Shown here piece by piece: positions 1-8,266 of a stretch of DNA of 64,000 bases. How positions within the stretch are numbered: position 1 is the first letter of the stretch; each line of letters opens with the position of its first letter. The stretch lies in contig OY782760.1 of NCBI GenBank assembly GCA_963678205.1, positions 1,922,001 through 1,986,000 of the forward strand. The letters are read 5' to 3'. Position numbers and translations under genes: made by a program. The DNA comes from G963556115 sp963678205. GTDB taxonomy: Bacteria > Planctomycetota > SZUA-567. A model generated the notes under the pieces. It was not told the origin of the DNA. It saw only the letters and a program-made list of their open reading frames with translations, and made no database searches.

Positions 1-1
1 A

Positions 2-504
2 CGAATCAAGAATGCGATCAGTATTGATAAACGCCCTAGAGCCATAGAAAGACGTAAGAGAATAGGTGATTGGGAAGCAGATCTAGTAAGTGGAGCAAAT
101 AACAAAGGATACCTTGTAACCTTGCTTGAGCGTAAGAGCGGTTTTCTAAGGCTTAGGTATGTAAGAAATAAGTGTAGCGAACTTGTAAAAGGTGAAATAA
201 TCCGTTTGCTCAGAAGCTTTAGAATTTACACGATTACGTATGATAGCGGTAAGGAATTTGCGGTTATGGCGATGTGAATGAAGTATTAAATAGTAAGAGC
301 TTTTTCTGTCATCTGTACAGTGCCTGGGAGCGTGGTAGCAACGAAAATACAAACGGGTTATTAAGACAGTATTTTCCGAAAGATCGAGAGCTATTGAATG
401 TAACTCAAAAAAGGCTCGAAGCAATAGAAAAATTGGTTAACAGTCGACCAAGAAAGAGACTAAGATTTAAAAGCACGGGTGAAGTACATAAACGGGCTTC
501 GTAG
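2..504 (+). pseudogene. IS30-family transposase, 3' part, frameshifted
   Basis: This is the C-terminal catalytic part of an IS30-type DDE transposase; the 5' end lies outside the window. Frame 2 is open to a TGA at 275-277 and contains GDWEADLV (first Asp) and TYDSGKEF (second Asp). The protein resumes one frame over from about 274, with WERGSNENTNG carrying the catalytic Glu and then RQYFPK, both typical of IS30. The catalytic triad is therefore split by a frameshift, so the copy is probably inactive. The right terminal repeat follows at 511-531. A sequencing or assembly error at the shift point cannot be excluded. Confidence 0.85.
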
Positions 505-510
505 AAAGTG

Positions 511-531
511 CAAGTGTTGCACTTAGAATTT
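511..531 (+). repeat. IS30 right terminal inverted repeat
   Basis: These 21 bases just past the transposase end match the reverse complement of 4906-4926 at 20 of 21 positions. The shared core AAGTGCAACACTTG is itself partly palindromic. I read it as the right end of the IS30 copy whose transposase ends at 504. Sequence to the right of about 533 is outside the element. Confidence 0.7.
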
Positions 532-533
532 GA

Positions 534-737
534 ATCAAAGATTATAAAAAAGCAAAGCAGTACGCTAAGGATCATAACACTAGTGTCTCTGCTATATTTT
601 CAGATATGATCAATGCTATAAGTTTTAAAGATAGTGAATTTAAAGTTCCGGCTGATTTTATTCTTTTGAGTGTTGCAGGGGTTCTTAAGAATAAGAATGT
701 ATGCGATGATGATTTGAGTGAAAAATATGATCTTTAG
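534..737 (+). pseudogene. Antitoxin-like fragment truncated by IS30
   Basis: An open frame runs from the IS30 end to a TAG at 735-737, with no start codon of its own. It reads as QYAKDHNTSVSAIF near the start and ends in LSEKYDL. This resembles the small DUF6364-type antitoxins of type II toxin-antitoxin pairs, which carry an AKxHxTSVS segment and end in a short acidic tail. The N-terminus appears to have been lost when IS30 inserted. No toxin gene follows. The family assignment is from memory of the motif only. Confidence 0.5.
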
Positions 738-751
738 GGTTGTGTAAATGA

Positions 752-844
752 AGCGATTATCGAGGTTGGACCTTTTTCCATGTCGTTGATGGTAAAATTA
801 AATTTCAGCGTAGATATTGGGATAAACTTAGTTTTATAAGATAG
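752..844 (+). pseudogene. Possible SnoaL/NTF2-like C-terminal scrap
   Basis: A 30-residue open segment reads FHVVDGKIKFQRRYWD and ends at a TAG at 842-844. The pattern 'f.v.dGKI...r.YwD...f' is typical of the last strands of SnoaL-like (NTF2 superfamily) proteins. It has no start codon and is too short to be a gene, so I treat it as debris. Weak call. Confidence 0.25.
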
Positions 845-965
845 CATAACTAGCCTTTGTCTAGTGAATAATTATAGCGTTGTATTCTCACAAGGAATTA
901 TATCGAACTGCTGTAGTAGCATTGTACAATATGTGAAGGATTATTGTGAACTAGCAGGGAATAGT

Positions 966-2131
966 ATGACTTCTAATAAAGTTAGAAAATTAATTGAATC
1001 TGGTGAAGGTATCAAGATTGAGTTTAAGAGCAATCGCGATGTTCTTTCTGATGATTTGTATGAGACTATTTGCGCTTTTCTGAATACTGGCGGAGGAGAA
1101 ATTCTGTTTGGAGTGGAGGATGACGGCTGGATTTGCGGAATTAATCCTGATTCTATTGACCAGATTGAGGGTGAGCTGATAACTGTTTTGAATAATCATA
1201 CAAAGGTAGAACCGAGTCTGAGTATTGATATTCGTCAGATTGAGATTGATGGAAAGAAGGTTCTTGCATGTCTTTGTGCTTCGGAGTTCGATTGTTCATA
1301 ACCTTGTTGTAAAGAAGAAGGGGAAGAGGATATATAAGCGAGTCGGTGAGAGTGATCTGGATATTACGGGGCGGGATAATTTTATTGCTGATCTGTACCT
1401 GAATAAGAAGGACGTATTATCGTCTGAGAATAAGATTTATCAGCATTGTACTCTTGATGATCTTGATAGAGATCTTATAGATAGAGCGGTCAATATGGCA
1501 CGGTTGCAGCAGAGCAATCATATCTGGTTATCTATGTCACATGAAGAGATACTCCGTAGTGCCAAGCTGTATAATAAAGATTATCAGACTGGGGAGGAAG
1601 TGATAAATCTTGCAGGTATTCTGCTGTTTGGTAAGGATGATATTATTGGTTCGGTTCTTCTGCATTACCGTACTGACTTGATTTTGTACAGAAAGAATCT
1701 GGACAGGTATGATGACTGAGATACTGTCTGCACCAATCTTATAATAGCTTTGATCGAATTATTGCTTTTGGGCTGAAACTAATATGTTTAAACAACTTGA
1801 GGTTGTGGATGAACTTAGCTCTGGAGTTCGTAATTTGAATCATTTTGTTGGGATTTATTCAGGGACTAAGCCTGAGTTTGTTGACGGGGACTCTTTTAAA
1901 GTGATTATTAAACTTGATAAAAATAGTACCCAAGATGAATGAGTGCAAATAGTACTTGATTATTGTAAAAGTGCTAGAAGTATGCAGGAAATAGTTAAAA
2001 AACTAGAATTTAATAGTATTAAACACGTAAGAAATGCAATTATTAAGCCATTGATTGAATCGCGAAAATTGTCTATGACGTTGCCTGTTAAACCGAATAG
2101 TAAAAACCAACGGCATATTCTTAAGAGTTAA
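966..2131 (+). pseudogene. AlbA_2 / ATP-binding (Schlafen-like) regulator, decayed
   Basis: These are remnants of one gene of the COG2865 type (AlbA_2 DNA-binding domain, then a GHKL-like ATPase region, then a winged helix). The N-terminal part starts at ATG 966 behind an AGGGA. It carries IKIEFKSN and FLNTGGGEILFGVEDDG, classic AlbA_2 motifs. The frame breaks near 1290 and continues in a second frame (KKGKRIYKRVGES) to a stop at about 1718. Further pieces follow in other frames: SFDRIIAFG near 1750, VVDELSSGVRN near 1805, and a C-terminal helical segment at 1943-2131. Several frameshifts and stops make it non-functional. Such genes often occur in accessory regions. Confidence 0.75.
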
Positions 2132-2161
2132 TTAAAAAGATAAGTTGGTGGTTCGGAAAAG

Positions 2162-2338
2162 ATACTTAAAATGATCAAATTGGATCGCAAGGTAACTACA
2201 AATATACTTGCTGCCGAATTAGATCTTTCGCCAAGAGCGGTAGAGAAGCAGCTGTAAAAACTCCGTGAATTTGGTATAATTATACGTGTTAGGCCACGTA
2301 AAGAAGGTTCTTGGAAGGTAAATGAACATGATATTTAG
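2162..2338 (+). pseudogene. Winged-helix tail of a second AlbA_2-type gene
   Basis: The segment reads ILAAELDLSPRAVEKQL, then an in-frame TAA, then LREFGIIIRVRPRKEGSW before a TAG at 2336-2338. This is the C-terminal winged helix seen in AlbA_2/ATP-binding regulators and in many HTH proteins. The internal stop and the absence of an N-terminus mark it as a relic. It differs from the C-terminal segment at 1943-2131, so it probably comes from another gene copy. Confidence 0.5.
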
Positions 2339-2514
2339 GAGTATTATAAAGGAAATATAAGTAATATGACATCGTAGTGACGGTGAAGACAATTTCATTT
2401 CATATATGCTAAGCAGTTAGCAAATATAATCAATATTATAAAAACTGATGCTAGAAACAATTGTTGTTGATTCAAAATATATTCCTTTAATATTGAATTT
2501 TAAAAGAGCTTGCA

Positions 2515-3606
2515 TTACAGATTCTCAATAAACTTGTAAAAATGGTCAAATTTCTTCATGTTAACTACTAAATCGTGATTGTTCTCTTTATCACGAAATA
2601 CTTCGGATAAATATTCTGCCGTCGCTTCAACAACTAACTGTCCCCATTTAATCGGTCTATTTCTTGATGATATTCCCCAAATTAAATCATCACTATGATT
2701 CCTTGCTTGATAAGAGCCTAGTAATTCTATTACCTTGCAACTTGAAGAACAAAAAATGGCATTACCTAAACCAGCCCCACATGCTCCTACAATGAATTCT
2801 GCATTTGCAAAAAGTTGTACCTGTTCAATAAAAGATAATTTCTCAAGAAATACCAGAGTAAATCCTTTTGGATTTAAATATGAAAACACTTCTTTTTCAT
2901 TTACAATTCTTCTAAAATTACCAGCAATGTTCCTTGATATAAGTATTTTTTTAGGGAAGGTAACATTGTGTGTTTTATCTCTATATAAAGAAGAAAAATA
3001 ATTAGCTATTTTTCTAATGTAATAATAATTCGCAACTTCTTGACATTTAAATAAATAAGAGAACTCATAGCTTTTATTTGAATTTACAATTAATATTTGT
3101 TTTTCGCTTAATCCTAATGAGGTTAAGGCCTGTTTAGCAAATAATTGGTTTTGACAAAGTATATAGTCAAGTTTAATACCCTCAAATAAAGCAAGGCAAG
3201 GAAGGTGATCATATAAGAAATGATAATAACTACCCCAAGCTCCAGAAAGAGAAAGTGCTGTACCATTTATTTTTTCGGGTAAAGGAAGAGTAATATTTCC
3301 TGATGAGATACTATCAAAATTTAAATAGTGGTCATTACGAGAGCATGAAAGAGAATTAAGAAAATCGTTATTTTTTGTTGCATACATAAAGCATCCAAAT
3401 ATTCTTCCATTCTTGATTTTAGCAACAGACATTTGTTTTTTATCAGCATTTTTAGATGATTTTGGAAAATACCCAATATCTTCAGGTAAACGCAAGCATA
3501 ACTCATCACAAGGCTGTAAATTACCAGACCACCTGTCGACATGTGAAATACTCACATCCGCAGTATTATATTCATCCAACTCATAAAAATTATATTTATT
3601 CGACAT
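2515..3606 (-). CDS. Glycosyltransferase family 61 (DUF563) protein
   Basis: A 363-residue protein whose C-terminal two thirds look like a GT61 enzyme. SGAWGSYYHFLYDHLPCLALF-type sequence lies around residues 120-140. It is followed by KKILISR, an NEKEVFSYL segment, and FANAEFIVGACGAGLGNAIF near residue 270, the typical G-x-HG-A-like donor-site region of the family (here GACGAGLGN). GT61 enzymes add sugars to glycans or cell-surface polysaccharide. It starts 9 bases after the stop of the methyltransferase at 3616-4812 on the same strand, so the two are probably one operon acting on a surface glycan. It is very AT-rich and sits between IS30 ends, consistent with horizontal transfer. Confidence 0.8.
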   Translation of the reverse strand: MSNKYNFYELDEYNTADVSISHVDRWSGNLQPCDELCLRLPEDIGYFPKSSKNADKKQMSVAKIKNGRIFGCFMYATKNNDFLNSLSCSRNDHYLNFDSISSGNITLPLPEKINGTALSLSGAWGSYYHFLYDHLPCLALFEGIKLDYILCQNQLFAKQALTSLGLSEKQILIVNSNKSYEFSYLFKCQEVANYYYIRKIANYFSSLYRDKTHNVTFPKKILISRNIAGNFRRIVNEKEVFSYLNPKGFTLVFLEKLSFIEQVQLFANAEFIVGACGAGLGNAIFCSSSCKVIELLGSYQARNHSDDLIWGISSRNRPIKWGQLVVEATAEYLSEVFRDKENNHDLVVNMKKFDHFYKFIENL

Positions 3607-3615
3607 AGTATTAAT

Positions 3616-4812
3616 TTAGTCTTCCATATGAACAAGTACTCCATTATTTTCGTAGAGTATTTCACTATATTGAATACCAAGACATTTAATCTCTTGGTAT
3701 ATATCCGGTAACCTCCATTTTGAAGGGACAATAATAATTACATCTTTTTCCTTAAGTAAAATATCTGGTGACATTATTTTTTGACCAGTTTTGGGCACAT
3801 AGAATCCCAATTTGCGTACATCACTATCAACAACTAGTGGAAAATCATTATTGTTGAAATCAAAAAAGTTAATAAAAGTTGCGGCTTTCCCACTTCCGCC
3901 CCATATCGCAATTGGTTTTTGTTTCTTTAAAATATTTATCTGACATTTTTTCATTTCAGGTATACTCAAACAAACAGCATTATAATAATTATCTGTCTCT
4001 TGAGCGTATTGTAATTGCTTGAATTGTGGCTTTATTGTTGCAAGTCCACATATAACTTCATTGTTATAGATTGAATGTATTGATTCAATATTACAACCAT
4101 TATTTTGAAAAAAACATGAGAATGAACTTCGCGTAAAATGTGAATTGTGTTCATAGTAAAAATCACTTATTCGATTTTCAGTAATAGCATTATCTACGCA
4201 AGGAACTTCAAAATATACATGTGGGAAATACCCTGTTTTTGAAGCGTAGAACACAATCTCTTGTAAAAAACTAGAAGGCGAATTTAAATGCTCTAGGACA
4301 TGCCTACTAATAATCAAATCTGGTTTAAACTTACTAATGCTAGAGTCTGGAAGAAACAAACTCTGAAAAAAATGAATATTTTGTAAATCATGCTTAATTC
4401 CACCATTTGGGTCAAAACAATAAAACTTGCATTTTGGCATTTTTTTAGCAATACATTTAATCATTTCTCCATTACCACAACCAATTTCAACTACTCGCAT
4501 TCCCGGCTTTAAAAAATCTAGGATATAATCAGCAACCTTTCCTGTTTCATTCTGCCATTTTTGCCCTTTATTGAACATTAAATTATTAGAGTCTTTGTAT
4601 GGTATTTCCCTATAATCGAAATTTGTGTTCCAAATGTGTCCACAGTTAACACATCTAACATATTTTAGTAAATAATTCTTGCACGTTTTAGCCTCTTTAA
4701 ATGATTTTGGCCAAGCAAGCGTTTCTAATGGTTGCTCATGTTCAGGTATAAATAGTTTAGCAAAATTGTGACCACAGACTATACATTGTTCTATAAATAA
4801 GTTTTCCGTCAT
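3616..4812 (-). CDS. SAM-dependent C-methyltransferase with zinc-binding N-terminus
   Basis: A 398-residue protein in three parts. An N-terminal Cys pattern (CIVCG near residue 10 and CVNCG near residue 55) suggests a zinc-binding Methyltransf_13-like domain. A Rossmann SAM domain follows with motif I VVEIGCGNGEM near residue 107 and SRHVLEHL as the later acidic/His motif. A C-terminal second Rossmann-like domain begins IAIWGGSGKAATF near residue 305. This layout matches sugar C-methyltransferases (the TylC3/NovU type, Methyltransf_13/23/14), which modify nucleotide-linked deoxysugars. It is paired with the GT61 gene directly downstream. The substrate cannot be told from sequence. Confidence 0.8.
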   Translation of the reverse strand: MTENLFIEQCIVCGHNFAKLFIPEHEQPLETLAWPKSFKEAKTCKNYLLKYVRCVNCGHIWNTNFDYREIPYKDSNNLMFNKGQKWQNETGKVADYILDFLKPGMRVVEIGCGNGEMIKCIAKKMPKCKFYCFDPNGGIKHDLQNIHFFQSLFLPDSSISKFKPDLIISRHVLEHLNSPSSFLQEIVFYASKTGYFPHVYFEVPCVDNAITENRISDFYYEHNSHFTRSSFSCFFQNNGCNIESIHSIYNNEVICGLATIKPQFKQLQYAQETDNYYNAVCLSIPEMKKCQINILKKQKPIAIWGGSGKAATFINFFDFNNNDFPLVVDSDVRKLGFYVPKTGQKIMSPDILLKEKDVIIIVPSKWRLPDIYQEIKCLGIQYSEILYENNGVLVHMED

Positions 4813-4905
4813 GAGAATTTTATCCTGAAATTATATTGTAAATATTCATTTTATATTTTTAGAAATCGTTATTCAAGAATAATTTTTATATGTTACGGTG
4901 GATTT

Positions 4906-4926
4906 AAATTCAAAGTGCAACACTTG
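4906..4926. repeat. Solitary IS30 terminal inverted repeat
   Basis: AAATTCAAAGTGCAACACTTG matches the inverted copy at 511-531 at 20 of 21 bases. Its orientation places the body of the lost IS30 copy to the right. Only about 30 bases survive before the IS3-family element starts near 4936. Together with the copy at 1-531 it brackets 532-4905. Confidence 0.65.
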
Positions 4927-5001
4927 AGCCTGACGTGTCCCCCTAGAAGTGATCCACTATTATATGGATAATAGTAGGTAAGTTTTAGGAAAGGAAACGT
5001 T

Positions 5002-5280
5002 ATGAAAGGCAGAAAGACATCAGTTGAAAGTATTATTAAGATACTCAGAGAAATGGAAATTTTACAAGGGCAAGGATCTAGTATTGATGCAGCTTGTAAA
5101 AAACTAGGTATCTCTTCTCAGAGTTTTTATAAGTGGCGTAAAGAATACGGGAAGATGGATATCAACAAAGCAAGAAAACTCAAGGAGCTGGAGAAAGAGA
5201 ATGCCCGTCTGAAAAGGCTTGTTGCTGATCTGTCTCTTGATAACGCTATGCTTAAAGAATTATCGGAGGGAAACTTCTAA
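5002..5280 (+). CDS. IS3-family transposase OrfA
   Basis: A 92-residue protein with an N-terminal helix-turn-helix (SIDAACKKLGISSQSFYKW, residues about 34-52). It is followed by a leucine-zipper-like helix (LKELEKENARLKRLVADLSL). It binds the element's ends and multimerises. The start ATG 5002 follows AGGAAAGG. The 3' end overlaps OrfB by 25 bases and contains the slippery heptamer at 5268-5274. OrfA alone regulates; the frameshifted OrfAB is the transposase. Confidence 0.9.
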   Translation: MKGRKTSVESIIKILREMEILQGQGSSIDAACKKLGISSQSFYKWRKEYGKMDINKARKLKELEKENARLKRLVADLSLDNAMLKELSEGNF

Positions 5281-6194
5281 GCCCGCAGAAGAGGCGTAAA
5301 GCAGTAGCTCATATTCAGAAAGAATTCAGCGTCTCAGAACGACGGGCTTGTAAAGTAGCGAATCAACCAAGATCTACTCAACGGCGAGAACATATTGTAC
5401 CTAGCGATGAAAAAGAACTTATAAAGGAAATCTGCCTGTTAGCCAGTAAATACAAGAGGTATGGCTATCGTAGAATTACTGCACTTTTAAAGAAAGCTGG
5501 TTGGAACCTAAATCATAAACGAGTAGAACGAATCTGGGGAAAACTAGGGTTTAATGCTGTAAAGAGAAAGCAGAAGAGGCGCAGACAACTTTACAATGAT
5601 GGTTCTATCCGTCGTCATGCTGCCACTCATGAAAATCATGTATGGAGTTATGATTTTATTTTTGATAGAACTTCAGACGGCAAAATCTTAAAGATATTAA
5701 GCGTACTTGATGAGTTTACTCGTGAATGCTTGATTCTTAAGGTATCGAGAAAATTAAAATCTACAGACGTTATAGATGTTCTAAATGAGTTATTTCTTCT
5801 CCATGGTATTCCAGAATATATTCGCAGTGATAATGGCTCTGAGTTTATTGCAGCAGCGATCAGGAAATGGCTGAAACAACTCAAGGTTAAACCGTTGTAT
5901 ATAAAGCCGGGCAGCCCATGGGAGAACGGCTATATAGAAAGCTTCCATGGTAGTTTCAGAGATAAATTATTATCACAGGAACAATTTGACAGCATTTATG
6001 AAGCAGAGTTTTTAATAGAACAGTGGCGGGTAGAATATAATCATATTCGTCCTCATAGTTCTCTGAAATATTTAACTCCAACAGAGTACAGAAACAGTAT
6101 GAGTAAAAAAGAAACAGAGATTTATTCTGGCAAGTCCTGCGTGGCTACGCCACTTCGTCCTTGCCAGAATAAAAGTAATATTGTATATTCTTAA
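5256..6194 (+). CDS. IS3-family transposase OrfB (made as OrfAB by -1 frameshift)
   Basis: This frame is open from 5256 (just after a TAA at 5253) to the TAA at 6192-6194, about 312 codons, in the -1 frame relative to OrfA. It contains the HTH_21 segment (SKYKRYGYRRITALL) and the integrase core with all three acidic residues: WSYDF, RSDNGSEF and ENGYIESFHG. The tail HIRPHSSLKYLTP is typical. No good start codon lies at its beginning, as expected when it is translated only by frameshifting from OrfA. It appears intact, so the element may still be active. Confidence 0.85.
   Translation, partial: RIIGGKLLSPQKRRKAVAHIQKEFSVSERRACKVANQPRSTQRREHIVPSDEKELIKEICLLASKYKRYGYRRITALLKKAGWNLNHKRVERIWGKLGFNAVKRKQKRRRQLYNDGSIRRHAATHENHVWSYDFIFDRTSDGKILKILSVLDEFTRECLILKVSRKLKSTDVIDVLNELFLLHGIPEYIRSDNGSEFIAAAIRKWLKQLKVKPLYIKPGSPWENGYIESFHGSFRDKLLSQEQFDSIYEAEFLIEQWRVEYNHIRPHSSLKYLTPTEYRNSMSKKETEIYSGKSCVATPLRPCQNKSNIVYS
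5268..5274 (+). promoter_or_regulatory. Programmed -1 ribosomal frameshift site GGGAAAC
   Basis: In the OrfA frame the codons are GGA AAC preceded by G, exactly the X_XXY_YYZ form G_GGA_AAC. It lies inside the OrfA/OrfB overlap, six bases before the OrfA stop. Slipping back one base continues in OrfB. Confidence 0.75.
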
Positions 6195-6216
6195 GTGGTA
6201 TCACTAATGGGGGCAG

Positions 6217-6702
6217 ATCAACTCATTACAACTATTCTTTTTTACACTGAACCAAAATAATATAGATAATCAAAGGACATTTACACCATTTACGTTTACA
6301 AGAACAACTGATTGTATATCACATATATGGGAGATTAATGACCAAGACAATGCTTATAAATATAGTAAATATGAATATGTTATTAGCCGTTATCTTGATA
6401 TAGTAAAAGATGAAGACCTAAAGGAAAAAGTAACAAATAGAATATTTGAAATTGTTAGAGTAATAAAACAAAATAACAATGAACTAGAATGTTCGATTAA
6501 AGAAATTGGGAGTTGTATTTCTAATATGAGATCAAGTATTGTTCATAATACGGAAAATATTAATAGATTCAATACAGAGTCAGCGTTAAATCTGTACCCA
6601 TATTTTGAATTAATAATAATTGATTACATTTTTAAAAAAATTGGGATTGATGATAGTAAGCGAGAGAAGTATGCAACTTTTTATCTTAAAAAACTTGTTT
6701 AA
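6217..6702 (+). pseudogene. HEPN-like protein, N-terminus removed by IS3
   Basis: An open frame of about 161 codons runs out of the right end of the IS3 element to a TAA at 6700-6702, with no start of its own. It is helical and contains MRSSIVHN (Arg codon at 6529, His codon at 6544), matching the R-x4-H motif of HEPN nucleases or HEPN-like domains. The upstream half is absent on the other side of the element. The stop is 26 bases before the SIR2-like gene, so the two were probably one operon. HEPN and SIR2 domains are both common antiphage effectors. The HEPN reading rests on one motif and helix pattern. Confidence 0.5.
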
Positions 6703-6728
6703 TTGTCTTATAAATTAGAAAGTATATT

Positions 6729-7775
6729 ATGCGTAGTACAATAATATTTGGAAATGGTCTTGGTATGGCAATTAGACCTGATATTTTTAGCTTAAATGAT
6801 TGTGCTAATAAAGCAATGTTATCTAAGGATTATTCACTTTCTTACGATAAATTAGAATTAATTAAGGCTTGCTTACCTCAGTCAAATACTTTGGATAGTT
6901 TCGACTTTTCTGAGGAGAATATGAAGGAATTGCAGGAAATCTTATTTTGCTGTAGAAGAATTAATGGGATTGAAACTAACACTTCAGTAAGTTGTGGCTG
7001 GTTAAATGAACATGGGAAAAAATTTGATGAGTACATGCGTGAATTTAGCTTTAATATCGCTAGGTATTTGGTTGAGTATGCTGTTCCTGTCTCACAAACA
7101 AGATTTTTTGATGAAAAATATAATGCTTTTGAAATATCATTGTCGGAATATATTAAAGCTTCACACTCACATTTAGCAACATTGAATTACGATACAATTT
7201 TGTATGATATGGCTTGCCGTAATAATTTATTTAAGGGAAAAAAATGCCTTTTTGACGGATTAATCAAAGGAAAACCATTTTCGAATGGTTCAATTTTAAG
7301 ACCTGATGCACTAAAATCTAGTTACTATTTGCATTTACATGGTTCTCCTTTATTTTATCAAAATAGTAAAGGTGAAGTATATAAATATGATAGAAAAGAT
7401 CTTAAGGAATTACAGTTTTCTGTAGAACAAGCAAACGGCAATTTTTGCGGATCTTTTCTAGTATTAGCTCCTCCAGAGCATAAAAGCGCAATTATTAATA
7501 GTTCACCTCTTTTGCTAAAATATTGGCATTGTTTAGCTGAGGCGATACAAGAGTCTGATTGTGTTGTAATTGTTGGTTGCTCAGGAGAAGATAAGCACTT
7601 AAACGATTATATTACAACAACTATTAATAAAAAAACGAATGTTTATATTGTAGAGTGGAATGGAAATTCACATGATTTTAACTATTGGAGGGATATGTAT
7701 AATTCAAATAATGTGAAATTATTTCATTATCCAAAAAAAAGTATTTTTGATTTTGATTTTAGTATTTTATATTAA
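6729..7775 (+). CDS. SIR2-like domain protein (candidate NADase defence effector)
   Basis: A 348-residue protein with the main SIR2 landmarks. These are an N-terminal nucleotide-binding loop (FGNGLGMAI, residues 7-15), ATLNYDTI with the TxNxD motif (residues 150-157), LHLHGS with the catalytic-type His (201-206), and IVGCSGEDKHLNDY (281-293). This matches the SIR2_2 type, which in antiphage systems (Thoeris ThsA, DSR, SIR2-HerA, SIR2-Argonaute) hydrolyses NAD to stop infected cells. Start ATG 6729 follows AGAAAG. It lies between a truncated HEPN-like gene and phage relics, on an AT-rich island. Whether it still works without its partner is unknown. Confidence 0.75.
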   Translation: MRSTIIFGNGLGMAIRPDIFSLNDCANKAMLSKDYSLSYDKLELIKACLPQSNTLDSFDFSEENMKELQEILFCCRRINGIETNTSVSCGWLNEHGKKFDEYMREFSFNIARYLVEYAVPVSQTRFFDEKYNAFEISLSEYIKASHSHLATLNYDTILYDMACRNNLFKGKKCLFDGLIKGKPFSNGSILRPDALKSSYYLHLHGSPLFYQNSKGEVYKYDRKDLKELQFSVEQANGNFCGSFLVLAPPEHKSAIINSSPLLLKYWHCLAEAIQESDCVVIVGCSGEDKHLNDYITTTINKKTNVYIVEWNGNSHDFNYWRDMYNSNNVKLFHYPKKSIFDFDFSILY

Positions 7776-8188
7776 TACTGTGTCGACTCAATGATTTTTG
7801 CTAGGTCTGAACTTGTGCCGGATACTTGTAAATGTTGGGTGGTGGCGGGGGCTTTGTGTCCACATATTTCGATTAGGCGGTCTAGGCATTTGAGGCGGGT
7901 GTCGGCGAGTTTGGCAGCATCACTGGCGGACTCGATCAGGCTGGGGCGGTCTAAGTCGCGGTAGATGTCTTGTATCATGCCGATTATTGATTCTTTGGTG
8001 CAGCCGGTTATTTTAGCAAGCTGCATTCTTGCTTCGGTGATTGCTTCTTGGACTGCTTGGTACTTCATTAGTCTGCTGGCGTTGCTCTTGTCGAGTCCGC
8101 AGGATTCGGCTGCCTTTGTGGCTTTGTTGCCGTTGCCGACGTAGGCTATGGCGAAGTCTAGGTAGTCTTCTTTTGTCTTCGTATTCAT
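7772..8188 (-). CDS. Phage terminase small subunit-like protein
   Basis: A 138-residue protein with an N-terminal HTH region (NKATKAAESCGLDKSNASRL, residues about 21-40), as in small terminase subunits that recognise phage DNA for packaging. Its middle is a helical oligomerisation-like region. It is clearly richer in G+C than its neighbours. Its stop overlaps the end of the SIR2-like gene, converging. There is no large terminase or portal nearby, so it is a prophage scrap that may still encode a full-length protein. Confidence 0.6.
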   Translation of the reverse strand: MNTKTKEDYLDFAIAYVGNGNKATKAAESCGLDKSNASRLMKYQAVQEAITEARMQLAKITGCTKESIIGMIQDIYRDLDRPSLIESASDAAKLADTRLKCLDRLIEICGHKAPATTQHLQVSGTSSDLAKIIESTQY

Positions 8189-8266
8189 TGAAAGTATTTC
8201 TTGTATAAGTGTGGATTGCCACGTCGTCCTGTGGACTCCTCACAATGACGGGTTAAATTATTTTTT

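Larger units (their letters stand above)
4936..6215 (+). mobile_element. IS3-family insertion sequence (IS407-like), apparently complete
   Basis: The left end TGTCCCCCTAGAAGTGATCC and the right end (inverse of 6190-6215, TGCCCCCATTAGTGATACC) form imperfect terminal repeats of roughly 25 bp. Between them lie overlapping OrfA and OrfB in the usual -1 arrangement. The DDE region (WSYDF, RSDNGSEF, ENGYIESFHG) resembles the IS407 group. No convincing target duplication is visible: the left flank is TGACG and the right flank GATCA. The left side interrupts an IS30 end and the right side truncates a HEPN-like gene, so an associated deletion is likely. Confidence 0.85.

Noticed and set aside
4936..6215. 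Target-site duplication of the IS3 element
   Set aside because: Flanks TGACG and GATCA do not repeat; a deletion next to the element is more likely.
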